Shown: positions 1 to 7,938 of the stretch, in pieces
Layout of the letters: every line of letters starts with the position of its first letter
How positions within the stretch are numbered: position 1 is the first letter of the stretch
Assembly: GCF_002886045.1 (NCBI RefSeq)
Contig: NZ_CP025791.1
Span: 4,045,001-4,109,000 of the forward strand
Direction: 5' to 3'
DNA: 64,000 nucleotides
From: Flavivirga eckloniae
Lineage (GTDB): Bacteria; Bacteroidota; Bacteroidia; Flavobacteriales; Flavobacteriaceae
Program-made: the position numbers and the translations under genes
The notes under the pieces: generated by a model
Seen by the model: the letters and a program-made list of their open reading frames with translations, nothing else
What the model was told of the DNA's origin: nothing
Database searches by the model: none

Positions 1-906
1 CAACAAAAAGTAAGAGGATTTCTCCATTTGTATAATGGTCAAGAAGCGGTTTTAGCAGGAGCTTTACATGCGATGGATTTGACTAAAGATAAAATGATTA
101 CTGCCTACAGGAATCACGTGCAGCCAATTGGTATGGGTGTAGATCCTAGACGTGTTATGGCCGAGTTATATGGTAAAGCTACTGGGACGTCTCAAGGTCT
201 TGGAGGCTCAATGCATATCTTTTCCAAAGAGCACCGTTTTTATGGAGGTCATGGTATTGTAGGAGGTCAAATTCCTTTAGGAGCTGGTATAGCTTTTGGA
301 GATAAATATCATGAAGTAGATGGCGTTACGCTTTGTTGTTTTGGTGATGGAGCTGCAAGACAAGGGTCACTTCATGAAACCTTTAATTTAGCAATGCTTT
401 GGAATCTTCCGGTTGTTTTTGTTTGTGAAAACAATGGATATGCCATGGGAACATCGGTTGAACGTACAGCAAACCATGAAGAAATCTGGAAATTAGGTTT
501 AGGTTACGAAATGCCTTGTGGGCCAGTAGACGGGATGAACCCTGTAAAAGTAGCGGAAGCATTCGATGAAGCTATTCAACGTGCCAGAAAAGGTGGTGGA
601 CCAACATTCTTAGAGTTAAAAACGTACCGTTATAGAGGACACTCTATGAGTGATGCGCAACACTACAGAACAAAGGATGAGGTAGAAGAATACAAGAAAA
701 TAGACCCGATTACTCAGGTTAAAGAAGTTCTTCTTGAAAAGAAATATGCTTCAGAAGATGATATTAAAGTAATCGACAAGCGCGTGAAAGATTTAGTGTC
801 TGAATGTGAGAAATTTGCAGAGGAATCACCATTCCCAGACAAGAACGTTATGTACGATGCTGTATACGAACAAGAAGATTACCCATTTATACAACATAAA
901 TTATAA
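1..906 (+). CDS. pdhA: pyruvate dehydrogenase E1 component subunit alpha (5' end outside window)
   Basis: Alpha subunit of the thiamine-diphosphate-dependent pyruvate decarboxylase of the pyruvate dehydrogenase complex, which makes acetyl-CoA in the cytosol. The frame is open to base 1 and its first codons (RGFLHLYNGQEA) are typical mid-N-terminal E1-alpha sequence, so the gene starts upstream and the in-frame TTG at 28 is not its start. Visible family features are GGSMH, the ThDP/Mg signature GDGA followed about 25 residues later by ENNGYAMGT, and the phosphorylation-loop-like YRYRGHSMSD. It ends 3 bp before the E2 gene, so the two are surely co-transcribed. The E1 beta gene is not downstream and may be fused or located elsewhere. 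Confidence 0.93.
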   Translation, partial: QQKVRGFLHLYNGQEAVLAGALHAMDLTKDKMITAYRNHVQPIGMGVDPRRVMAELYGKATGTSQGLGGSMHIFSKEHRFYGGHGIVGGQIPLGAGIAFGDKYHEVDGVTLCCFGDGAARQGSLHETFNLAMLWNLPVVFVCENNGYAMGTSVERTANHEEIWKLGLGYEMPCGPVDGMNPVKVAEAFDEAIQRARKGGGPTFLELKTYRYRGHSMSDAQHYRTKDEVEEYKKIDPITQVKEVLLEKKYASEDDIKVIDKRVKDLVSECEKFAEESPFPDKNVMYDAVYEQEDYPFIQHKL

Positions 907-909
907 GCT

Positions 910-2535
910 ATGGCTATAGTAATTAATATGCCGCGTTTAAGCGACACCATGGAAGAAGGAACTGTCGCAGCTTGGTTAAAGAAAGTAGGAGATAAAATAG
1001 AGGAAGGTGATATTCTAGCAGAAATAGAAACCGATAAGGCTACAATGGAATTCGAATCTTTCAACGAAGGGACTTTACTTCATATTGGAGTTCAAGAAGG
1101 AGAAACAACCAAAGTAGACGAACTATTAGCTATTATTGGAGAAGAAGGTGAAGATATTACGAGTTTACTAAGTGGTGGCGGTAATGCTCCCGCAGAAGCA
1201 AAGGAAGAAGCCGCACCTGCTCAAGATGAAGCCTCAAGCGAGCAACCAGCAAGCGAAGCTGAACTACCAGAAGGTGTTATAGTTGTAACCATGCCACGTT
1301 TAAGTGATACCATGGAAGAAGGAACAGTTGCAACATGGCTTAAAAAAATAGGAGATACCGTTGAGGAAGGTGATATTCTTGCAGAAATAGAAACAGATAA
1401 AGCAACAATGGAGTTTGAGTCGTTTCAAGCAGGTACATTGTTACATGTAGGATTACAAGAAGGAGAATCGGCAAAAGTTGATGACTTGTTGGCTATAATT
1501 GGTCCAGCAGGAACCGATGTATCTGGAGTTGCAGGCAACTTTAAAGCAGGTTCTAGCTCAGCAAAAGCAGAAGAAGCTCCTAAAAAAGAGGCGCCTAAAG
1601 TAGAAGCTCCTAAAAAGGAAGTTGCAGTAGCTGCTTCTAGTGCGACTACTAAGCCGCAAAAAGCACCTCAAACAGCATCTGGCGGACGCATCTTTGCATC
1701 GCCTTTAGCAAAAAAGATAGCAGAAGAAAAAGGCATTAACCTAGCTCAAGTTCAAGGTTCTGGAGAAAACGGACGAATTATAAAATTCGATATCGAGAAT
1801 TTCGTTCCAGCACAATCAGGAGCAGCAGTAGGTAAGTTTGTACCAACCGGACAAGAAGATTTCGATGAGGTTGCAAATTCGCAAATGCGTAAAGCAATTG
1901 CCAAGTCGTTAACAAAATCGAAGTTCTCAGCACCACATTATTACTTGGCAGTAGAGTTCGATATGGATAATGCCATAGCATTCCGTAAGCAATTTAACTC
2001 GATTCCGGATACCAAGATATCATTTAACGATATGGTAGTAAAGGCCTGTGCCTTGGCATTAAAACAACATCCTCAGGTAAATTCACAGTGGTTTGACGAT
2101 AAAATGCGTTTAAACAACCATGTACATATTGGTGTAGCAGTAGCTGTTCCAGATGGTTTGGTAGTTCCTGTAGTTAGATTTGCCAACGAGCAATCGTTAC
2201 CACAAATAGGAGCAGAAGTAAAAGAACTTGCAGGTAAAGCAAGAAACAAAAAGTTAACGCCAGATGAAATGTCTGGAAGTACTTTTACGGTTTCTAATTT
2301 GGGTATGTTTGGTATTGATTATTTTACATCAATAATTAACCAACCAAATTCAGCTATTCTATCTGTAGGAGCCATTGTTCAAAAACCGGTTGTTAAAGAA
2401 GGACAAATTGTTGTTGGAAATACCATGAAGTTAACTTTAGCATGTGACCATAGAACAGTTGATGGCGCCACTGGAGCACAGTTTTTACAAACATTAAAAG
2501 GGTATATTGAAAACCCGGTAACTATGTTGGTATAA
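910..2535 (+). CDS. pdhC: pyruvate dehydrogenase E2, dihydrolipoamide acetyltransferase with two lipoyl domains
   Basis: Core acetyltransferase of the pyruvate dehydrogenase complex (541 aa). Two nearly identical lipoyl domains occupy about residues 2-80 and 123-200, each with the ETDKAT lipoylation motif (Lys43 and Lys164). Ala/Pro/Lys/Glu-rich linkers follow each. A peripheral-subunit-binding domain (FASPLAKKIAEEKG...) lies near 263-300, and the C-terminal catalytic domain ends with DHRTVDGA, which carries the catalytic His. The lipoyl copies resemble each other closely enough to suggest a recent internal duplication or gene conversion. It sits 3 bp after pdhA and is followed by two hairpin terminators. 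The gene could equally be named aceF. Confidence 0.93.
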   Translation: MAIVINMPRLSDTMEEGTVAAWLKKVGDKIEEGDILAEIETDKATMEFESFNEGTLLHIGVQEGETTKVDELLAIIGEEGEDITSLLSGGGNAPAEAKEEAAPAQDEASSEQPASEAELPEGVIVVTMPRLSDTMEEGTVATWLKKIGDTVEEGDILAEIETDKATMEFESFQAGTLLHVGLQEGESAKVDDLLAIIGPAGTDVSGVAGNFKAGSSSAKAEEAPKKEAPKVEAPKKEVAVAASSATTKPQKAPQTASGGRIFASPLAKKIAEEKGINLAQVQGSGENGRIIKFDIENFVPAQSGAAVGKFVPTGQEDFDEVANSQMRKAIAKSLTKSKFSAPHYYLAVEFDMDNAIAFRKQFNSIPDTKISFNDMVVKACALALKQHPQVNSQWFDDKMRLNNHVHIGVAVAVPDGLVVPVVRFANEQSLPQIGAEVKELAGKARNKKLTPDEMSGSTFTVSNLGMFGIDYFTSIINQPNSAILSVGAIVQKPVVKEGQIVVGNTMKLTLACDHRTVDGATGAQFLQTLKGYIENPVTMLV

Positions 2536-2541
2536 CAAATA

Positions 2542-2561
2542 ATTCCTGCGTATGCAGGAAT
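2542..2561. repeat. short perfect hairpin ATTCCTGC-GTAT-GCAGGAAT
   Basis: Perfect 8-bp palindromic arms around GTAT, 6 bp after the E2 stop codon. There is no U-tract directly after it, so it is more likely a dispersed intergenic palindrome or a 3'-end stabiliser than the terminator itself. Hairpins with this kind of core recur between genes in flavobacteria (recollection, not checked). Confidence 0.5.
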
Positions 2562-2575
2562 CTCATTATAAAAAC

Positions 2576-2608
2576 AAAAACCTGTTTCATTTTTGAAGCA
2601 GGTTTTTT
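2576..2608 (+). terminator. Rho-independent terminator of the pdhA-E2 operon
   Basis: Arms AAAAACCTGTTTCA and TGAAGCAGGTTTTTT pair with one G-U wobble around a short T loop and run into a T-rich tract. It lies about 40 bp after the E2 stop codon. Confidence 0.85.
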
Positions 2609-2656
2609 GTTTATATAGATTAATTGGTTGTCATTTCAACATCCATTAAAATGATG

Positions 2657-2699
2657 AAAAATACTGCATTTAACTTACAGTTAAGTGCGGTATTTTTTT
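2657..2699 (+). terminator. second hairpin with U-tract (tandem terminator)
   Basis: A 17-bp imperfect stem (left arm AAAAATACTGCATTTAA, right arm 2681-2697, two wobble pairs) encloses CTTACAG and ends in seven T residues. It stands 50 bp beyond the first terminator. The A-rich left arm means it could also work on the minus strand. Confidence 0.65.
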
Positions 2700-2814
2700 A
2701 TTGCAGTTGTAAATTTTATAACAACAAAAAAAAAATTAATTTCTTGATGTACATCAATGGTAACATTAGGCTTTTAAGCTAATTTTACCTTCGTTAATCC
2801 TTAAATCTATCATA

Positions 2815-5619
2815 ATGATAAAAAAGATACCACTTTTGGTACTTCTCCTATTGTGCTACACCTCATTACAAGCACAATTTAAAACGACTTGGCAAACTAC
2901 TACAGCCAATGAACCAATTACTATACCTACAAGTGGTACGGGCTATAATTATACTGTAGATTGGGGAGATACCACGCCTCCTGAAACTGGTATTACAGGA
3001 AGTGCAACGCACACATATGTTGTAGCTGGAACTTACACCGTTACAATTACTGGAACTTTCCCCAGGATATCTTTTAGTAACAGTACTCCTGAAAATAAAT
3101 TAAAAATACAAAGTATTGACCAATGGGGAAGCCAGGTGTGGTCCTCTATGGTAGGAGCTTTTAACGGCTGTACAAATTTGCAGGGCAAAGCTACAGATGC
3201 CCCAAATTTATCTATGGTAAGAAACATGAATACAATGTTTGAAAATGCCTCAAGTTTTAATCAGAATATTGGTAATTGGGATGTTTCTAATGTTGAGAGC
3301 ATGCATAGCCTGTTTAAAGGGGCTTCAAAATTTGATGGCGATATAACAGGTTGGGATGTTTCAAATGTTACTAGCATGACGAGTATGTTTGATGGCGCTT
3401 CAGATTTTAATCAGAATATTGGTGATTGGGATGTTTCGAAGGTTACTACAATGGCGTTTATGTTTCGTGGTGCAGAAGATTTTGATGGAAATATTGGGAA
3501 TTGGAGCGATAAAGTAGCCAGTGTTCAAACTATGCGAGGTATGTTTATAAGAGCAACAAACTTTAATCAGGACATAGGGGACTGGGATGTTTCAAGTGTT
3601 AAAAATATGCGTTTCATGTTTGGATTTGCTACTACCTTTAATCAGGATTTAGATTGGAACGTAGCTGCAGTTACCGATATGAGCAATATGTTTTATGCCG
3701 CAATAAATTTTAATGGAGATATAAAGAATTGGATAGTTTTGAATGTTGAGCATATGGACGATATGTTTTATCAGGCAGCCAAATTTAATCAAGATATAGG
3801 TGGTTGGGATGTAACAAATGTTACCAGAATGGATCATATGTTTGCAGGAGCAATAAGTTTTAATCAGAACCTTGAACGTTGGAATGTTGTAAGCCTTACC
3901 AATGCCAGAGGCATGTTTTCTAATGTTAAACTGTCTATGGAGAATTATGAAGCTTTGTTAGAAGGTTGGAGCAATCGTTCATTACAACGAAATGTCGTTT
4001 TTGACGGAGGACTAAGTACTTATTGTAAAAAGAAAGAAGCTAGAAAAAAGCTTATAGACACTTTTGAGTGGCGTATTAGAGATGGCGATGAGGACTGTTC
4101 GTTATTCGATGCACAATTTGTTACCACTTGGCAAACTACAATCGCGAATGACCCTATAACTATACCTACTACCGGACCAGGTACAGGTTATAATTATACT
4201 GTAGATTGGGGTGATACTACCCCCGAAGAAACTAATCAAACGGGTAATGCAACACATATCTATGCCACAGCAGGTACTTATACGGTTACAATTTCCGGAG
4301 ATTTCCCTAGAATTGATTTTAGTAACAGTACACCAGCAAATAGATTAAAAATACAGAGCATAGAGCAATGGGGTACTGAACAATGGCTATCTATGGAAGG
4401 CGCCTTTCAAGGTTGTGAAAACTTAATAGGAAAAGCTACAGATGCTCCAGATTTATCTAGAGTAGGAATGAGTATGGAGCGTATGTTTGATGGCGCCTCA
4501 AGTTTTAATCAGGATATTGGAGATTGGGATGTTTCAGAAGTTACTTCTATGGAGTATATGTTTCGTAACGCCAGAAGTTTTAATGGAAGTATTGGGGCTT
4601 GGGAAGGAGATGTTCGTAATGTAACTACTATGGAAGGCATGTTTGATGGAGCAACTGCTTTTAACCAGGACATTGGGAATTGGAGGGTTTCTAATGTAAC
4701 CACCATGAAGAACATGTTCCGAGGAGCAACAAGCTTTAATCAAGATATAGCACCCTGGGAAAGTACGGTTTCAAGAGTTCTCAATATGGAAGGCATGTTT
4801 GAAGGTGCCACAAATTTTAATCAAAATATTGGAAACTGGTACGTCTATAATGTAACTAACATGCAGTATATGTTTCGTAATGCTGCCAGTTTTAATGGAA
4901 ATATAGAGCGATGGGGGGCTTCAGTTTCAAGTGTTACCAATATGGAAGGTATGTTTGATGGAGCAACAAGTTTTAATAAGGATATTGGAGGTTGGTATGT
5001 TTATAATGTTACTAATATGAAGCATATGTTTCGTGGTGCAACTGATTTTAATGGAAATATAGCACGTTGGGGGGATTCTGTTTCAGAAGTTACCAAAATG
5101 GAAGGTATGTTTAATGGAGCAATAAGTTTTAATCAAAATATAGGAGGCTGGGATGTTTCAAAAGTTGAAAATATGACAAATATGTTTGCGGGTGTTAAGC
5201 TTTCTACAGAAAATTATGATGCGTTGTTAAAAGGCTGGAGCAGACGTTTAATAAAAAGCAATGTAACATTTCATGGAGGCGATAGTATGTATTGTAATGG
5301 AGAGGACGAGCGGGACAGGCTAGAGACCAATTTTAGTTGGGTTATTACAGATGGCGGTAAGAATTGCAGTTTAAGCACTCAAGACATAACGCCAGATACA
5401 ATTAAGATAGTGCCCAATCCAACAATAGCCCATATTAAAATAGATTTAGATGATGTAATCGAGCAAGTAAACATTTACAATTTACAAGGCGCCGAAGTCA
5501 TGTCGCAAAAACAAATGGATAATAAAACTATGAATTTATCGCAGTTATCTGCGGGTACTTATATATTAAAGTTACAAACAGATACAGCTACAATAGTTCG
5601 TAAAGTTGTTAAGAAGTAA
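2815..5619 (+). CDS. BspA-like (DUF285) repeat surface protein with T9SS type A sorting domain
   Basis: 934-aa secreted protein of unknown ligand. A signal peptide (about residues 1-20, ending LQAQ) is followed by two copies of one long block. Each block has a PKD-like beta domain (TVDWGDTTP near residues 47 and 465) and then about nine DUF285 repeats of the form MxxMFxGAxxFNxDIGxWDVSxVT. The last ~75 residues form a T9SS type A C-terminal domain (VPNPT...GTYILKLQ...RKVVKK). DUF285 proteins are known as bacterial surface or adhesion-type proteins. Monocistronic between terminators and the structured element at 5652. A weak -7 box (TACCTTCG, 2786-2793) lies upstream. The exact function cannot be read from the sequence. 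Confidence 0.85.
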   Translation: MIKKIPLLVLLLLCYTSLQAQFKTTWQTTTANEPITIPTSGTGYNYTVDWGDTTPPETGITGSATHTYVVAGTYTVTITGTFPRISFSNSTPENKLKIQSIDQWGSQVWSSMVGAFNGCTNLQGKATDAPNLSMVRNMNTMFENASSFNQNIGNWDVSNVESMHSLFKGASKFDGDITGWDVSNVTSMTSMFDGASDFNQNIGDWDVSKVTTMAFMFRGAEDFDGNIGNWSDKVASVQTMRGMFIRATNFNQDIGDWDVSSVKNMRFMFGFATTFNQDLDWNVAAVTDMSNMFYAAINFNGDIKNWIVLNVEHMDDMFYQAAKFNQDIGGWDVTNVTRMDHMFAGAISFNQNLERWNVVSLTNARGMFSNVKLSMENYEALLEGWSNRSLQRNVVFDGGLSTYCKKKEARKKLIDTFEWRIRDGDEDCSLFDAQFVTTWQTTIANDPITIPTTGPGTGYNYTVDWGDTTPEETNQTGNATHIYATAGTYTVTISGDFPRIDFSNSTPANRLKIQSIEQWGTEQWLSMEGAFQGCENLIGKATDAPDLSRVGMSMERMFDGASSFNQDIGDWDVSEVTSMEYMFRNARSFNGSIGAWEGDVRNVTTMEGMFDGATAFNQDIGNWRVSNVTTMKNMFRGATSFNQDIAPWESTVSRVLNMEGMFEGATNFNQNIGNWYVYNVTNMQYMFRNAASFNGNIERWGASVSSVTNMEGMFDGATSFNKDIGGWYVYNVTNMKHMFRGATDFNGNIARWGDSVSEVTKMEGMFNGAISFNQNIGGWDVSKVENMTNMFAGVKLSTENYDALLKGWSRRLIKSNVTFHGGDSMYCNGEDERDRLETNFSWVITDGGKNCSLSTQDITPDTIKIVPNPTIAHIKIDLDDVIEQVNIYNLQGAEVMSQKQMDNKTMNLSQLSAGTYILKLQTDTATIVRKVVKK

Positions 5620-5651
5620 TTATAACAGTTTTAATGTTTTAATATTGAGAG

Positions 5652-5850
5652 AGGAGGGGCCTAAAAGATGTCATTTACAATTAAGATAAACTTGCTCGCC
5701 CCAGCAAGCATTATTTTAAGATAAGTATATTCATGCTAGTACTTTTGCGGTTTTTTTAATGTACTAGCGATATTCACTACAAAGTATGCTTTGTAGTTCT
5801 TATATACTTAAAATGACAAAGAATCTATTTTTTAGGCACCCTCTTTTTTT
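5652..5850 (+). ncRNA. candidate structured RNA: closing stem with three internal hairpins and U-tract
   Basis: In the 488-bp gap after the DUF285 gene. Outer stem: 5654-5666 (GAGGGGCCTAAAA) pairs with 5830-5843 with a single bulged A. A second 8-bp stem TGTCATTT/AAATGACA (5669-5676, 5811-5818) follows. Inside are three hairpins: CTTGCT/AGCAAG (5691-5708), GCTAGTAC/GTACTAGC (5735-5768) and ACTACAAAG-TATG-CTTTGTAGT (5776-5797). Seven T residues directly follow the outer stem. A near-consensus -7 box, TAATATTG (5640-5647), sits just before the 5' end. No long ORF is present. It could be an independent RNA, a structured 3' UTR with terminator, or a folded repeat element. Rfam identity unknown. 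Confidence 0.5.
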
Positions 5851-6107
5851 ACCATTCTACTAACCAAATCTTCCTTTTAGCCTAAATATTAAAGGGGATA
5901 CAAACCGATGCATGTACGATAACGCGAAAAGTAATTAAAAAAGTAATTCCATTATTTTAATATTCTAACAAAGAGCTTATCTCAAAAACAAGCATAAGCG
6001 TAATCTAACAAATTAAACCCAATACAACTTTAGAAAGAAAACAATTAGACCAATATAGCATTATTATAATAGCAGTTTTTTATCTTTAAACACTAATAAA
6101 GCACACA
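5851..6107. other. intergenic stretch, no gene seen
   Basis: AT-rich sequence between the hairpin element and the M28 peptidase gene. The only signal noted is TATCTTTA (6081-6088), a one-mismatch -7 box 20 bp before the peptidase start. Confidence 0.4.
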
Positions 6108-7094
6108 ATGAAAAAACTATTAAGTATAATAACAACCATAATGCTTATAAGCTGTGGTTCGCAAAATAAAGTATCGGATGGAACAAACAATAAAGCAGAT
6201 GCCACTTCTAAAAGTAGGACAATACCGGTATTAAAAGAAAATGTAATATCAAGTCTAGAGTATTTGGCTTCAGACGCGTTAGAAGGAAGGAACACGGGAA
6301 GTGCAGGTATAGAAAAAGCTGCTGTTTTTATTGAAGATTTTTTTAAGAAAAATAACGTTCAACCCTATTTTGAAACTTACAGAGATAGTTTTTATATTAA
6401 GGATATTGTTGGGTATAATGTGGTAGGATATATTGAAGGACAAGATGCACAATTAAAAAACGAATTTGTTATTCTGGGAGCACATTACGATCATATAGGA
6501 ACAGCAGAACCGGTTAATGGAGATACTATAGCCAACGGTGCAAATGACGATGGTTCTGGTACCGTGGCCGTTTTAGAGTGGGCAAAATATTTTTCCAGAT
6601 CCAAAAGCAATAAACGAAGTATCCTGTTTACATTGTATGCAGCAGAAGAAATGGGTTTAAAGGGCTCAGGTCATTTGGCAAAACGATTGAAAGAAAAAGG
6701 AATTGATTTATATACCATGATTAATTTCGAAATGGTTGGTGTTCCAAGAGCTAAACAAGAAACCATGGCTTATATAACAGGGTATAAAAAATCTAATATG
6801 GCGGAAAAACTTAACCATTATGCCAAGGATACTATTGTTGGGTTTTTACCACAGGCTAAAGCGTATAATCTGTTTATGCGATCGGATAACTATCCTTTTT
6901 TTAATGCGTTTAAAGTGCCGGCTCAAGCCATTTCCACATTCGATTTTACCAACTTCGATTATTACCACCATGTAGACGACGAAGCCGATAAAATGGATTT
7001 TGAACACATGACGTCCTTTATGAATAAAATGATTCCAGCTATAGAAGGCATGGTAAATGCCGAAACCAAGGAAATAAAATTAAACGATGAGTAA
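6108..7094 (+). CDS. M28 family metallopeptidase, lipoprotein
   Basis: 328-aa zinc aminopeptidase-type enzyme, probably anchored in the cell envelope: the first 17 residues are a lipoprotein signal with lipobox ISCG. M28 zinc and catalytic motifs are in order: GAHYDHIG (His about 126), NGANDDGSG (Asp about 147), YAAEEMGLKGS (Glu pair about 185), then SDNYPF and a late HHVDDEAD. Family members trim N-terminal residues from peptides; the substrate here is unknown. Its 3' end overlaps the next gene by 8 bp, so the two are translationally linked. Confidence 0.88.
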   Translation: MKKLLSIITTIMLISCGSQNKVSDGTNNKADATSKSRTIPVLKENVISSLEYLASDALEGRNTGSAGIEKAAVFIEDFFKKNNVQPYFETYRDSFYIKDIVGYNVVGYIEGQDAQLKNEFVILGAHYDHIGTAEPVNGDTIANGANDDGSGTVAVLEWAKYFSRSKSNKRSILFTLYAAEEMGLKGSGHLAKRLKEKGIDLYTMINFEMVGVPRAKQETMAYITGYKKSNMAEKLNHYAKDTIVGFLPQAKAYNLFMRSDNYPFFNAFKVPAQAISTFDFTNFDYYHHVDDEADKMDFEHMTSFMNKMIPAIEGMVNAETKEIKLNDE

Positions 7095-7770
7095 AAATAT
7101 AATCATTACAGGAACAAGTAGAGGGATTGGATTCGAGTTGGTACAATTATTTGCTAAGGCAGATTATAATGTGCTTGCTCTATCTAGAAACAGCAAGCCA
7201 ATTGAAGCGCTCGAGTTAAAAAATGTAATAGCATTATCATTCGATTTAAGTAAAAAAGACGATTATAAAAAAGTAGAAAGCTTTATTGGCTCTAATTGGA
7301 AACAAGTAGATGTGTTAATACATAATGCAGGAACGTTGCTCAATAAGCCTTTTGTTGAAACATCAATGGAAGATTTTGAACACGTATACAAAACCAATGT
7401 TTTTGGAGTAACCGAACTAACCCGAATAGCCATACCGTTTATGCAACGTACTAGCCATGTGGTAACCATTAGCTCTATGGGAGGTGTACAAGGTAGTATG
7501 AAGTTCCCGGGATTGGCTGCCTATAGTTCTAGTAAAGGCGCGGTTATTACTTTAACCGAACTACTAGCAGAAGAATATAAAGAAACAGGCCCATCGTTTA
7601 ATGTGCTAGCCTTAGGAGCTGTGCAAACCGAAATGTTGGAAGAAGCTTTCCCAGGATACCAAGCTCCCACTACCGCATTGGAAATGGCACAATATATTTT
7701 CGATTTTTCCCTAAATGGTAATAAATATTATAACGGAAAAATACTACAGGTGTCTAGCTCGACACCTTAA
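7087..7770 (+). CDS. SDR family NAD(P)-dependent oxidoreductase
   Basis: 227-aa short-chain dehydrogenase/reductase. Rossmann nucleotide motif TGTSRGIG is at residues 8-15, NAG near 80, and the catalytic YSSSK with its preceding Ser (VTISSM) near 130-150. Length is at the short end for classical SDRs (about 250 aa). The substrate cannot be predicted. It starts inside the last codons of the M28 peptidase gene. Confidence 0.87.
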   Translation: MSKNIIITGTSRGIGFELVQLFAKADYNVLALSRNSKPIEALELKNVIALSFDLSKKDDYKKVESFIGSNWKQVDVLIHNAGTLLNKPFVETSMEDFEHVYKTNVFGVTELTRIAIPFMQRTSHVVTISSMGGVQGSMKFPGLAAYSSSKGAVITLTELLAEEYKETGPSFNVLALGAVQTEMLEEAFPGYQAPTTALEMAQYIFDFSLNGNKYYNGKILQVSSSTP

Positions 7771-7938
7771 AATATAGATTAAAAGAGTATAAACATAGAC
7801 TAAAGCTGCCTTGATGAAATTTGTACAGTTTTATCAGTTTTTGACTATAATTTTTAGTGAGTTAATACATATATTTGGAGGTGTTAAAACCTATTAATAA
7901 CCCTTTTGCCCAAAATCAAAACAGTAAATCAAGGATAA

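Noticed and set aside
28-30. TTG at 28 as the start of pdhA
   Set aside because: The frame is open to base 1 and already reads conserved E1-alpha sequence, so the true start is upstream of the window.
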